Of a stretch of DNA of 64,000 nt, positions 46,430-55,240 are shown one piece after another. The position numbers and the translations under genes were made by a program. The notes beneath the pieces are model-generated. The model saw only the letters and a program-made list of their open reading frames with translations, was not told where the DNA came from and ran no database searches. Source of the stretch: Catenulispora acidiphila DSM 44928 (GTDB lineage: Bacteria; Actinomycetota; Actinomycetes; Streptomycetales; Catenulisporaceae); the NCBI RefSeq assembly GCF_000024025.1, contig NC_013131.1:9714229-9778228 (forward strand), read 5' to 3'. The stretch's first letter is position 1; each line of letters begins with the position of its first letter.

Positions 46430-46831
46430 ATGCGCATCGGTGAACTGGCGGAACGCACCGCCACCAGTCCGCGTCTGCTCCGGTACTACGAGGAGCAGGG
46501 TCTGATCCGGGTCGCCCGCTGCGCCAACGGCTACCGCGACTACGACGCGGCGCTGGTCGACCAGGTCGCGCACATCCGCGGACTGCTGGACGCCGGGCTG
46601 TCCACGCGCATCATCAAGCAGATCTTGCCCTGCCTGAACGAGCCGAGCGAGATCCACTTCGCGGACGCGACGCCGGAGATCATCGCCACCCTGGAGGGTC
46701 ACCGCGACCGGCTGGCGGAGCGGATCGCGCTGCTGACGCGGAACCACGACGCGATCGCGGCTTACGTGGGGTCGCTGAAGCAGTGCGCGCTTGGGGTGGA
46801 GCGCGCGGAGGTCGCGGAGGTCGCGGCTTAG
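46430..46831 (+). CDS. MerR family transcriptional regulator
   Basis: A 133-residue regulator. The winged HTH MRIGELAERTATSPRLLRYY is at the N-terminus with EEQGLI, and a dimerisation helix and a coiled coil follow (LEGHRDRLAERIALL). It has no CxxC metal signature; it has a Cys in the HTH wing region, one in ILPCLNEP and one near the end. ATG at 46430 with GAGGTGG upstream. It probably controls the divergent deacetylase gene. A 26-bp tandem repeat crosses its stop. Confidence 0.88.
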   Translation: MRIGELAERTATSPRLLRYYEEQGLIRVARCANGYRDYDAALVDQVAHIRGLLDAGLSTRIIKQILPCLNEPSEIHFADATPEIIATLEGHRDRLAERIALLTRNHDAIAAYVGSLKQCALGVERAEVAEVAA

Positions 46832-46881
46832 TAGAGCCCGCAAAGGTCGCGGCTTGGTAGAACCCGCAGAGGTCGCGGTGG
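46818..46881 (+). repeat. 26-bp tandem repeat across the MerR stop codon
   Basis: Units at 46818-46843 and 46844-46869 (23 of 26 bases identical) and a partial third from 46870. The first contains the TAG at 46829-46831. A short GGAGGTCGC repeat precedes it. Confidence 0.8.
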
Positions 46882-46989
46882 CGAGGTGGCCGCCAGCGTT
46901 GCGCGCCGTGCACATACCGCTGCGCGCTAGTGGTCGGTCTCGCGGCGCAGACACAAGGCGGCGTAGTCCTGGCCTTCCTGCCCAGCCCT

Positions 46990-48516
46990 CTACCCAGCCG
47001 GCGGCGCAGTCCCTCCCCCGCAGCCGCATCCCGCCAGCGTCGTCGCCAGCCGGTCCACCGCCGCGCGCGCGGCGGTGGAGTCCGTAGCCTCGTCGGCCAT
47101 CAGCGAGAACACCAGCAGCTGCCCCGAGCTGTCGCGCACCAGACCGGCCAGCGTCACCACGCCGGTCAGCGAGCCGGTCTTCGCGCGCACCAGGCCGGCG
47201 CCCGCGAGCGACGGCGCCGTCGTGTAGCGGCCGTCCTCGTCGAGCGTGCCGGTGAAGCCCGCGACCGGCAGGCCGGTCAGTGCCGCGCGCAGCTCTGGAT
47301 GGTCGTCCGCCGCCGCGGTCGACAGGACCTTGACCTCGAAAGCCGGGGTGATGCTGTCCTTGCGGGACAGGCCGCTGCCGTCCAGGACGTTCAGGCCCGT
47401 CAGGTCCAGGCCGAGCTTGCCGAGCTGGTCGCGGACCGCCGCGACGCCGCCGTCGAAGGTCGCCGGCTTGCTGTCGGCCAGTGCGACGTGCCGGAGCAGC
47501 GACTCGGCGAGGTCGTTGTCGGAGACCGTGAGCATGTGCTCGACCAGGTTGGCGAGCCGCGGCGAGGTGACGCGCGCCAGTTCGGCGCCGGAGCCGGCGG
47601 AGGCGGTGGCGGGCTTGCCGGTCACCTGGACGCCGTGGGCCGCCAGCCGCCCCGCGAAGTCCACCGCCGCGAGGGCTGCCGGGTCGGTCACGCGCGGGCT
47701 CAGATCGTTCGCGGCCTTCGCCCGCCCCTCGTCGACCATCAGCCCGGTCACCGGTGCCACGTTGCCGTCGGTGTAGTCGGGGGACCACGTCGGGTTGAGG
47801 CCCGGACCGCTGAAAACGGAGGCGTCGTAGCCGAGTGTGACTGATTTCACGCCCTTCGCCTGCAGGGCCGCGGCGGTGCGCGCCGCGAGATCGTCCAGCG
47901 AGGCCGGCTGGTAGCCCGGGTCGGAGGAAGGGCCCTGCGTCGACAGTGTCGGGTCACCCCCTCCGACCAGCACGATCGTCGGCGTCGCAGCGGAATCCGG
48001 GCCCTGCACCACCCGGGTCGCGAACCGGTCGTCCGGGCCGAGCGCGGACAGCGCGGCGACCGCGGTCACCACTTTGTTCGTCGAGGCCGGCGCGAAGCCG
48101 TCGGCGGCGTGCTCGTCGAACAAGAGCGCCGGCGAAGCGGGGTCGGCGACCGCGATCCCGACGTGCTTGCCGAGCCCGGGCGCGAGCGTCAGCGGCTGCA
48201 GCGCGCCGGCCAGCTCGGCCGCCGTCAGCGCCCCGCCGGGCTTGTCACCTGCGAGAACAGGGGAAAGAGCGGCTCCGGCCGGGACGTGCGCCGGTCCGGC
48301 CGAGCGGGTCGAGGGCGCCGCCGAGGACGGCGCGAGCGAACCCTGCGACGTCCGCGCGACCGGGACCGCCCCGTCCCGCGAGGCGTCCGCCCGCTCGCTC
48401 ACCCGCTGTCCCCCGGACCACGGCCCGGCCGCCCACACGCAGCCCGCGGCCAGTACGATCCCGAGCGCGGCTGACACAATGGCGGTCGGCAGCGTTCCCG
48501 GCACCTGTCTTGCCAC
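46990..48516 (-). CDS. dacB: D-alanyl-D-alanine carboxypeptidase/endopeptidase (PBP4 family)
   Basis: A 508-residue secreted class C penicillin-binding protein that trims or cleaves cross-linked peptidoglycan. It has an N-terminal signal anchor (about 10-30). The catalytic SxxK is Ser145-Lys148 (PASTNKVV), SxN is in TVSDNDLAES and KTG is in RAKTGSLTG. The large insert between SxxK and SxN is typical of PBP4. The GTG at 48516 has AAGGAG 8 bases upstream. It is divergent from ppa. Confidence 0.94.
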   Translation of the reverse strand: MARQVPGTLPTAIVSAALGIVLAAGCVWAAGPWSGGQRVSERADASRDGAVPVARTSQGSLAPSSAAPSTRSAGPAHVPAGAALSPVLAGDKPGGALTAAELAGALQPLTLAPGLGKHVGIAVADPASPALLFDEHAADGFAPASTNKVVTAVAALSALGPDDRFATRVVQGPDSAATPTIVLVGGGDPTLSTQGPSSDPGYQPASLDDLAARTAAALQAKGVKSVTLGYDASVFSGPGLNPTWSPDYTDGNVAPVTGLMVDEGRAKAANDLSPRVTDPAALAAVDFAGRLAAHGVQVTGKPATASAGSGAELARVTSPRLANLVEHMLTVSDNDLAESLLRHVALADSKPATFDGGVAAVRDQLGKLGLDLTGLNVLDGSGLSRKDSITPAFEVKVLSTAAADDHPELRAALTGLPVAGFTGTLDEDGRYTTAPSLAGAGLVRAKTGSLTGVVTLAGLVRDSSGQLLVFSLMADEATDSTAARAAVDRLATTLAGCGCGGGTAPPAG

Positions 48517-48610
48517 TCAGGTCACTCCTTGATCTCGCGAACTCTGTCGTCACCGCCTGTCTGGGCGACACTAGTAGCAGCACCTGAAAGCGCGGAAACG
48601 AGGAAAGACC

Positions 48611-49120
48611 ATGGAGTTCGACGTTCTCATCGAGATCCCCAAGGGCCAGCGCAACAAGTACGAGGTCGACCACAAGACCGGTCGTATACGGCTGGACCGG
48701 ATGCTTTTCACCTCGATGGTCTACCCGACGGACTACGGGTTCATCGAGGACACCCTGTCCCTGGACGGCGACCCGCTGGACGCCATGGTCCTGCTCGACG
48801 AGCCGACCTTCCCCGGCTGCCTGATCCGCTGCCGGGCGATCGGCATGCTGAACATGGCCGACGAGGCTGGCGGCGACGACAAGATCCTGTGCGTCCCGGC
48901 GACCGACCCGCGCTTCGAGCACCTGCGGGACTACCACCACATCTCCGAGTTCGAGCGCCAGGAGATCCAGCACTTCTTCACCAGCTACAAGGACCTCGAG
49001 CCGGGCAAGGAGGTCCACCACGCCGAGTGGCAGAACCGCTCCCAGGCCGAGACCGAGATCCGGCGCTCCTACAAGCGTTTCGAGGACCTGCCCGAAGAGG
49101 AGAAGGTCCACCACCTGTAA
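48611..49120 (+). CDS. ppa: Inorganic pyrophosphatase
   Basis: Soluble family I pyrophosphatase, 169 residues. It hydrolyses PPi to drive biosynthesis. Signature [14 protein letters not shown] holds the metal-binding aspartates. The [15 protein letters not shown] and [13 protein letters not shown] segments match the family. GAGGAAAG upstream of the ATG is the ribosome site. Followed by a strong hairpin. Confidence 0.97.
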   Translation: MEFDVLIEIPKGQRNKYEVDHKTGRIRLDRMLFTSMVYPTDYGFIEDTLSLDGDPLDAMVLLDEPTFPGCLIRCRAIGMLNMADEAGGDDKILCVPATDPRFEHLRDYHHISEFERQEIQHFFTSYKDLEPGKEVHHAEWQNRSQAETEIRRSYKRFEDLPEEEKVHHL

Positions 49121-49181
49121 GCGGGTGACCGCCGCTTCGGTCCCGGCCCGGACCGGCGCGGCGGAGGGATGAGAACGTCGG

Positions 49182-49214
49182 AGCCCCCGGCGGGAGCGGA
49201 TCCCGCCGGGGGCT
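49182..49214. terminator. Hairpin terminator after ppa
   Basis: 14-bp perfect stem (49182-49195 with 49201-49214), 5-base loop. It lies between ppa and the convergent monooxygenase-like gene and may serve both. Confidence 0.87.
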
Positions 49215-49264
49215 TCGCGGTGCGTGGGGAGTGTGCGTTGGTGCGAGGCACAAGCCCCAGCGGC

Positions 49265-49555
49265 TCACCGCTCCTGAAGCACCGTCCCGTTCAGCGCCAC
49301 GTTCCCGTCGGCCATCGACATCGCGGCGAAGGCCTCCGGCGTGTTCGGCAGATCGGCCAGCGCCGCGCCCATCTGCTCGGCGCTCTCCCAGACCCACACG
49401 TCCGAGTAGCTGCCGTCCTCCAGCCGGGCCAGCCGGGTCGCGGTCAGCGCCGGGTGCTTGGCCCGGACCGCGTCGATCACGGCCGCCCGCCGGGTGCTGA
49501 ACTCGTCGAACTTCTCGGGGCTGACGCGGTAGTGGTGGCTGCGGATCGCGGTCAT
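49265..49555 (-). CDS. Small dimeric αβ-barrel (ABM/NIPSNAP-like) protein
   Basis: A 96-residue protein with the ferredoxin-like dimeric barrel pattern of antibiotic biosynthesis monooxygenases (HHYRVSPEKFDEFSTRR, LEDGSYSDVWVWESAEQM). No cofactor motif, as expected for the fold. GAGGAG 7 bases before the ATG. It is 11 bases downstream of the ArsR regulator, so they form an operon. Confidence 0.8.
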   Translation of the reverse strand: MTAIRSHHYRVSPEKFDEFSTRRAAVIDAVRAKHPALTATRLARLEDGSYSDVWVWESAEQMGAALADLPNTPEAFAAMSMADGNVALNGTVLQER

Positions 49556-49566
49556 GGTCGGGCTCC

Positions 49567-50634
49567 TCATCGGGCGGCGTCGTCGTCTTCATCTCTCTGA
49601 CCCCGGCGCGCCCCGGAATGTGACAGCCCCGGCGGAGCGATTCCCGCCAGCGAGTCCCCGAGCGGACTGCGCGCGTAGAGCACGCTGCGGCCGTGCCGCG
49701 CCCGGGACGTCAGCCCGGCGTCGAGGAGCACCTTGAGATGCTGGCTCACCGCCCCGGGCGTGACCCCCAGCTGCCGAGCCAGCTCGGTGGTCGACACCGG
49801 CTCGCCGAGCATCAGCAGCATCCGCGCCCGCGGCGCCCCGAGCAGCCGCTCCAGCGCCGGTCCGGCCGGCGGCGGGACCACGCGCTCGGCCATCGTCCCC
49901 AGGCCGCGCGCCGGATAGAGGATCCACGCCGACAGCGTCGGCTCGATCATGCTCAGCGCACCGTGCGCGAAGCAGGTCGGCGCCAGCAGCACGCCGTGCC
50001 CGGTGGCCGGCACGTCGTACTTCGGGACGGCGGCGGCGTACGCGGAGGCGTCCCAGGTGATCCTCAGCCGCCGGCCGTCCCAGCTGAGCCGGTCCCCCAA
50101 CTCGCCGAACAGCGTGCCCGCACCGCGCTCGACGAGCATCCGGGCCCGATAGACGATGTCGGACTCCAACACCGACCGCGCCCGCGGCCACCACTCCGGC
50201 GCCAGGCAGGTCTCCCAGTACGCCTCGAACTCGTCCGCGATCTCGGCCAGCAGCCCGGCCGGATCGCGCCGCCCGCGCAGCAGCCGGGCCGGGACGGCAC
50301 CGTCGATCTTGACGAACGTCTGCTCCAGCTCCGGCCAGATCCGCTCCACCGGCGTGGCCCGCAACGTCGCCAGCTCCCGGTGGAAGTCCGGCCACGGCGT
50401 CGTCGGGCGCGGGGTGAGGAAGTCGGGGATCCAGCGCCAGGAGCCGACGAGCGCGGTCAGCAGCTCGGTGTCCAGGCGCTCGAAGGCGGGGCGCATGCGG
50501 TTGAACAGCGGCACCTGCTCGGCGTAGTAGCCCGGGTGCGTCCACATACGCAGGCTCATGCCGGTCTCCAGGAGCGCCGAACAGGCGAAGGAGGTAGCGG
50601 CGAGTTCGTCCAGGCCCAGTTCGACCGTGATCAT
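49567..50634 (-). CDS. ArsR-type regulator with DUF5937 domain
   Basis: A 355-residue regulator. The N-terminal ~250 residues match DUF5937 (VELGLDELAATSFACSALLE), and a C-terminal ArsR winged helix reads STTELARQLGVTPGAVSQHLKVLLDAGL. It lacks Cys-pair metal sites, so the signal is unknown. GGGGGA lies 4 bases before the ATG. It is divergent from an MFS exporter gene with 56 bases between, the usual arrangement for this group, and so probably controls it. Confidence 0.88.
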   Translation of the reverse strand: MITVELGLDELAATSFACSALLETGMSLRMWTHPGYYAEQVPLFNRMRPAFERLDTELLTALVGSWRWIPDFLTPRPTTPWPDFHRELATLRATPVERIWPELEQTFVKIDGAVPARLLRGRRDPAGLLAEIADEFEAYWETCLAPEWWPRARSVLESDIVYRARMLVERGAGTLFGELGDRLSWDGRRLRITWDASAYAAAVPKYDVPATGHGVLLAPTCFAHGALSMIEPTLSAWILYPARGLGTMAERVVPPPAGPALERLLGAPRARMLLMLGEPVSTTELARQLGVTPGAVSQHLKVLLDAGLTSRARHGRSVLYARSPLGDSLAGIAPPGLSHSGARRGQRDEDDDAAR

Positions 50635-50690
50635 TCAGTCCCCCACTGAATCGATTCCGGGGACGATGCTAGCCGGGATGTGCTGAGCGC

Positions 50691-51980
50691 ATGACTACGG
50701 CTTCCACGCGGCCACCGGGGACGGACTCGGGCGCGGCTTCACTTCCCCCGCCGCCGAACCCGCGCCGCCGGCTTGAGATCGCGACGTTCGTCAGCAGCTT
50801 CGGGAACGGCCTGTACCTGACCGTCGCAGCCCTCTACTTCACCCGGACCCTCGGCTTCGGCGCCTCGCGGGTCGGCGTCGTCCTCACCGTCGCCGGGCTC
50901 GCCGGGGTGCTGGCGAGCCTGCCGGCGGGGCGCGCGGCGGACCGGTTCGGGATCAAGCCGGTGTACACGCTGCTGCTCCTCGCCGAGGCGGTGACCCTCG
51001 GCGCGCTGGCTTTCTGCACGTCGTTCTGGGCGTTCGCGGTGGTCGCGTGTCTGTCCACAGCTGTGGATCGCGCGGCGTCGGCGGTGCGTCAGGCGTTGTA
51101 CGCGCAAGCCTTCAACCCGGAGACGCGGGTCGCGGACCGAGCGGCGATCCGGGCGGTGACGAACGTGGCGATCGGCGTCGGAGCCGCAGCCGCCGCGCTG
51201 GTGTTGCAGGCGGACAGCCGGTGGCTGTTCCAGGCGGCGATCCTGAGCAACGCGCTCAGTTTCGTGGGCGTCGTGGTGCTGTTGCCGGGGATCGCGCTGC
51301 GCGAGCCGGTGCGCGAGTCGGTGAGCAAGCCGGTGCGTGACGCCAAGATCCCTGACGCTCCCGCTTCCCGTCGTTCCACGAGGATCCGCGTAGCGCGCTC
51401 CTACCAAGCGGTCTCGGCGCTCAACGCCGTCATGACGCTCCAGTTCGCCTTCTTCGACATCGGCCTCCCGCTGTGGCTGCTCCAGGACACCCGCGCGCCG
51501 CGGTTCATGGTCTCCGGGATGCTGATCCTCAACACCGTGCTGGTCGCGCTGTTCCAGGTCCGCGTGGCGCGCGGGGTGGCGGGGATCGCGGCGGCGGCGC
51601 GGGCGACGTGGGTCGGGGCGCTCATCCTCGCCGCCGCGTGTGTGGTGACGGCGTGCGCCAAGGGACTCTCACCGGTCGCGGCGGTCGCGGTGCTGCTGGT
51701 CGCGGCCCTGCTCCTGACCGCCGGGGAGATGCTGAACCAGGCCGGCGCCTGGACCCTGAGCTACGACCTGGCCGACGAGCGCGCGGTCGGGGCGTATCAG
51801 GGTGCGTTCAACGCCGGGACGGCGGCGGGGCAGATGGCCGGGCCGCTCGTGGTCACGCAGACCGCGATCCGGCACGGGCTGGCCGGGTGGGCGGTACTCG
51901 GCGCGGTGTTCGCGCTCGCCGGGCTGGCGATGGCGCCGGTCGCGCGGTGGGCGGCCGCCGCCCGGCGATCCGAGCCCTGA
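50691..51980 (+). CDS. MFS transporter
   Basis: A 429-residue major facilitator with 12 predicted helices. The loop 2-3 motif is LPAGRAADRFGIKPVY, and LSTAVDRAASAVRQALYAQAF is the family's helix 4-5 segment. It resembles drug or metabolite exporters; the substrate is unknown. It is paired with the divergent ArsR/DUF5937 gene. A 15-bp tandem repeat crosses the stop. Confidence 0.9.
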   Translation: MTTASTRPPGTDSGAASLPPPPNPRRRLEIATFVSSFGNGLYLTVAALYFTRTLGFGASRVGVVLTVAGLAGVLASLPAGRAADRFGIKPVYTLLLLAEAVTLGALAFCTSFWAFAVVACLSTAVDRAASAVRQALYAQAFNPETRVADRAAIRAVTNVAIGVGAAAAALVLQADSRWLFQAAILSNALSFVGVVVLLPGIALREPVRESVSKPVRDAKIPDAPASRRSTRIRVARSYQAVSALNAVMTLQFAFFDIGLPLWLLQDTRAPRFMVSGMLILNTVLVALFQVRVARGVAGIAAAARATWVGALILAAACVVTACAKGLSPVAAVAVLLVAALLLTAGEMLNQAGAWTLSYDLADERAVGAYQGAFNAGTAAGQMAGPLVVTQTAIRHGLAGWAVLGAVFALAGLAMAPVARWAAAARRSEP

Positions 51981-52014
51981 CACCACGGACCCTGACACCA
52001 CGAACCCTGACACG
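51975..52014 (+). repeat. 15-bp tandem repeat across the MFS stop codon
   Basis: Units CCCTGACACCACGGA (51975-51989) and a one-base variant (51990-52004), then a partial third. Fifteen is a multiple of three, so a second TGA lies in frame 15 bases after the first. Confidence 0.85.
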
Positions 52015-52084
52015 CCGGCTGGCAGGCGGCGCCCGCTCCCGGCTAGCATCGGGCCCTCCGCGACCGGCGAGAGGGACCGCAGCA

Positions 52085-52858
52085 ATGAGCAAGTACCGGG
52101 TCAACGTCTGCCTGCCGCCGTCGGCGCTGACCGACGTCGAGGGCGCGCTGGCCGAGGCGATGGCGCCGTTCGACATGAACCGCGGCGAGTCCTTCGACCC
52201 CGACGCGACCTGGGACTGGTACCGCGTCGACGCCGGCCGCCAGCGCTTCGCCGTCCAGCCCCGCCACGACGGCGACCCGCGCCTGATCCACGCCGACCCG
52301 GTCATCGTCGGCACCCCCCACGAACCCCTCCGCTGCGACGGCGGCCCGCGCGGCCTCCTGGACTTCGACGCCTGCCGCCGAGCCGCCCGCGCCGAGGCCC
52401 GGACCTACTGGCAGGCCCAGCACCGCGACTTCGAGCGCCTGGTCGCCGACCACCCGCCGGCCGAACCCCTCACCGCCTTCCTGGCCCGCCACGCCGCCGA
52501 CCCCGAGGGCTACCCCCGCACCGAGGCCGTCGCGGACCACCACGCGCAACCCCTCATCAAAGCCCTGAACCACAAGTCCGTCTTCGAGCGCTACCCGAAC
52601 CTCGGCGCCTGGGTCCTCGGCCCGGACACGGACCCGATCACCATCTACCGCCGCGACGCCGAGCACAGCTTCGAACTCGCGGAGACCTGGGCCGTCGCCC
52701 GCGCCGCGCTCCTGACCCTCGAGGGCGAGTGGATCGGCATCAAGCCCTACAGCGACGACGCGGACGAGGAGAGCGACACCTTCGCGCGCCGGTCCACCGC
52801 GTACCTCGAGGAGCTGGACGAGGATTGCCTGGTCGTGCGGCTGTTGTGCCACTGCTGA
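52085..52858 (+). CDS. Hypothetical protein
   Basis: A 257-residue soluble protein I cannot place in a family. The start MSKYRVNVCLPPSAL and the acidic C-terminus (SDDADEESDTF) are notable. It has several Cys (residue 9, mid and a terminal CHC) and many His/Asp/Arg. GAGAGGGA sits 8 bases before the ATG. It follows the MFS gene by 104 bases. A 23-bp duplication crosses the stop. Confidence 0.78.
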   Translation: MSKYRVNVCLPPSALTDVEGALAEAMAPFDMNRGESFDPDATWDWYRVDAGRQRFAVQPRHDGDPRLIHADPVIVGTPHEPLRCDGGPRGLLDFDACRRAARAEARTYWQAQHRDFERLVADHPPAEPLTAFLARHAADPEGYPRTEAVADHHAQPLIKALNHKSVFERYPNLGAWVLGPDTDPITIYRRDAEHSFELAETWAVARAALLTLEGEWIGIKPYSDDADEESDTFARRSTAYLEELDEDCLVVRLLCHC

Positions 52859-52893
52859 GGCGCTGATGCGTGATGCGCTGAGGCGGTGATGCG
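52854..52893 (+). repeat. 23-bp-spaced direct repeat across a stop codon
   Basis: Seventeen-base copies at 52854-52870 and 52877-52893 differ by one base. The first contains the TGA at 52856-52858. Confidence 0.75.
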
Positions 52894-52917
52894 GTGTGCT
52901 TGGCGGCGCGATCAGCC

Positions 52918-53391
52918 TCACGCCTGCGCGAACCACGCAGCTTCCCCGCCGTCGAGATAGCGCTTCACATAGGCCTGATGCCGCGCCGGCAGCTCGGGCA
53001 GGTCCGCGATCGGGAACCATCCCACGTCGACCGACTCGTCGTCGTTGACCCGTGCGGAGCCGCCGGTCGGGGTGCAGACGAAGACCACGTCCATGAACAC
53101 CGTCTCGTCGCCGTTGGGGTGCGTGAACTGCCCTGTGGCGTCCACCGCCAGCACGCGTTCGGCGCGCGCCGTCACGCCGGTCTCCTCGTCGATCTCGCGC
53201 ACGATGCCCGCCGCGGGCTGCTCGCCCGGGTCCAGGCAGCCCGAGACGAGGGTCCACTCGAGGGTGTCGGCGCGCCGGACCAGGAGCACCCGCTGCTCGT
53301 CGTCGACCACGAGGCCGGTGACCCCGGGGAGCCACAGGAGGTCGTGGCCGATCTTCGTGCGGATCGCGACGATGAACTCGGGAATCGGCAT
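52918..53391 (-). CDS. Nudix hydrolase
   Basis: A 157-residue pyrophosphohydrolase. The Nudix box is GCLDPGEQ...REIDEETGV, with the metal-binding Glu residues in REIDEE. The upstream strand is GVTGLVVDDEQRVLLVRR. The substrate (nucleotide, sugar or coenzyme) is not told by the sequence; the short length and the FVCTPTGG strand fit housecleaning members. Confidence 0.93.
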   Translation of the reverse strand: MPIPEFIVAIRTKIGHDLLWLPGVTGLVVDDEQRVLLVRRADTLEWTLVSGCLDPGEQPAAGIVREIDEETGVTARAERVLAVDATGQFTHPNGDETVFMDVVFVCTPTGGSARVNDDESVDVGWFPIADLPELPARHQAYVKRYLDGGEAAWFAQA

Positions 53392-53486
53392 GCTGCCACG
53401 CTATCGGCGCGCGACTGTAGGTTCCGTGTTTCGCTGTCCCATGGCGATGCCGTGAACTGCTCGTACCTAGGGGTCCGGTCCTTGTG

Positions 53487-54059
53487 TCACCTTGATCGAT
53501 CCGCGGATCGTGTCATTTCCTCAGGGGCGGCCTTGCGGGCTGCGTAGGCGCGGGATTTGACCCGGTTGCCGCATACGCGCATGGAACACCACCTGCGGCT
53601 GTGATTCTTCGACAGGTCCCAGAAGACGAGTTCGCAGGTGTGCTCTGCGCAGCGTTTGAGGCGTAGGGCGTCGCCGGTCAGACGCAGCTGCGTCCAGGTC
53701 AGGGCGAGGGTGGCGAGCGGTTGCTGTGACTGTGGCAGTCCCGGGCTCGGGCTGAGCGGGGCATCCTGGATGCTCGCGTGCAGCGGCAGGGCGCGTAGAA
53801 CCGCGTCGGCCGCCTCGACGGCGTCGACCGCGGGGCTCACCCCGACGTTCACGCCAAGCTCTTCGCGGATACCGCCTCGCAGCGCGAGGTACTGGGCGTG
53901 CACCTCGGGGTCCAGGTGCAGGTGGTGCTCGAGCAGACCGTGCGCGAGGAGCCAATCGGCCAGCCTGCCGGGTGTATCGAGGGCGTCGGTGCCGTACTCG
54001 AGGTTGAGCGAATTCGCGAACGCCTCGATCAGTTGAGCGGTCGGTGGCGGTTCGAGCAC
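53487..54059 (-). CDS. CGNR zinc-finger/ABATE domain regulator
   Basis: A 190-residue protein. The N-terminal ~130 residues match the ABATE stress-response domain (ANSLNLEYG). The C-terminal CGNR zinc finger reads RWCSMRVCGNRVKSRAYAAR with upstream Cys in KRCAEHTCELVF, four zinc ligands. Such proteins bind DNA and often flank an exporter. The GTG at 54059 has GGAAGGGG 7 bases upstream. It is divergent from the EamA transporter gene. Confidence 0.9.
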   Translation of the reverse strand: MLEPPPTAQLIEAFANSLNLEYGTDALDTPGRLADWLLAHGLLEHHLHLDPEVHAQYLALRGGIREELGVNVGVSPAVDAVEAADAVLRALPLHASIQDAPLSPSPGLPQSQQPLATLALTWTQLRLTGDALRLKRCAEHTCELVFWDLSKNHSRRWCSMRVCGNRVKSRAYAARKAAPEEMTRSADRSR

Positions 54060-54212
54060 GGGTGCACCCCTTCCCGAGGCGTGGCCGAACGGGGCCTTGA
54101 AACCCAGGTTACACCGGCTATCGCGATGACCGGTTGTCTCCGCGGGTCTGGCCGTGCAAGACTCCCAGTCCGAGGAATAACCAGTGAAGCAAATAGATGG
54201 TTAGGACGTGCC

Positions 54213-55163
54213 ATGGGTGGATCGCTGCTCGTCACCATCGCGATCACGCTGCAGGCCCTGTCGAACGGGCTATTGTCGGACCACCTCAGCGGCGCCGAGA
54301 GCGTGCTGCTCTCCTTCCTCGCCTTCGGCACCTCAGCGCTCGTGTTCGGCCTGGCCACCAGATTTCGAGCGAGCGAGGACCGTCAGCCGCTACGCGGTGC
54401 GCGACTTCGGCTGATGCTGCTGCTCAATGTGGCCACCGCCGTGACGTTTCTCGGTTTCTACTGGTCCCTCTCGGTGATCCCGGCGCCCCTGGCTTCCGCG
54501 GTCGAGACGGGCATCGGGCCACTCGCCCTGGCCTGCCTGCTGATCCGGCGCTCCGGCGGCGTGCGCCGCCTGGTCGAGATAAGCCTTGGCGCGCTGTCCC
54601 TGCTCCTGGCACTGCTCGCGGGATGCCGGATGGCCTCGAACGGCCGGGTCGAATCCCCGGCGTTGCTGCTGGGCGGGGTGGGGATCGCTGCCGTCGCCGG
54701 GTGCTCGGCGGCAGGGATCGCAGCCCTCTCACACCGCCTTGGCCAACTGCGCGTCTCTCCCGCGCAGGTAACCGCCCACCGTTTCCACCTCACGTATCTG
54801 CTTGCGCTGGCAGTTCTGGTGTCCGGCAGCCGACCTGCGGGCGGTTGGGCCGGGTCGAGCGTCGCATTCATCGCGGCGGTCGCGGTGCTCGGCGCAGCCC
54901 TTCCCCTGTACGTGCTCCAGATCGGCATGCAGCGCACCGCGCCCCTGGTGGTGACGCTGATGGCCTCCGCCGTACCCGGCCTCACCTATCTCATGGCATC
55001 GCTCGTCGGGCGGCAGGGCTTCGACATCGTCACCTTCGTCCTGTTCAACGGGAGCCTGGGCGTCGCCTTCCTGGGGCCCGTCCTCGTCCGGCGGCTTCCA
55101 CGCACGGCGGCAGACGTCACTCGAGCGAGCGGGCAAGCTGAGCTGCGGTTCCGCGAAGCATGA
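54213..55163 (+). CDS. EamA/DMT family transporter
   Basis: A 316-residue membrane protein of the drug/metabolite transporter superfamily with ten predicted helices in two EamA repeats. The first repeat runs LVTIAITLQALSNGLLSDHL to LSLLLALLAGC, and the second ends near FLGPVLVRRLP. Substrates may be amino acids or small metabolites. TAGGA lies 6 bases before the ATG. It is probably controlled by the divergent CGNR regulator. Confidence 0.86.
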   Translation: MGGSLLVTIAITLQALSNGLLSDHLSGAESVLLSFLAFGTSALVFGLATRFRASEDRQPLRGARLRLMLLLNVATAVTFLGFYWSLSVIPAPLASAVETGIGPLALACLLIRRSGGVRRLVEISLGALSLLLALLAGCRMASNGRVESPALLLGGVGIAAVAGCSAAGIAALSHRLGQLRVSPAQVTAHRFHLTYLLALAVLVSGSRPAGGWAGSSVAFIAAVAVLGAALPLYVLQIGMQRTAPLVVTLMASAVPGLTYLMASLVGRQGFDIVTFVLFNGSLGVAFLGPVLVRRLPRTAADVTRASGQAELRFREA

Positions 55164-55240
55164 CCCAAGGGACCAGCGGGGGCCACGGAAATTCGGACGG
55201 GGACATGGAAACGCGGAACCGACAGCGGCCGGGCCCGCTT

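Noticed and set aside
45422-47788. A 788-codon minus-strand open frame
   Set aside because: It overlaps the deacetylase, MerR and dacB genes in another frame and has no protein-like features.
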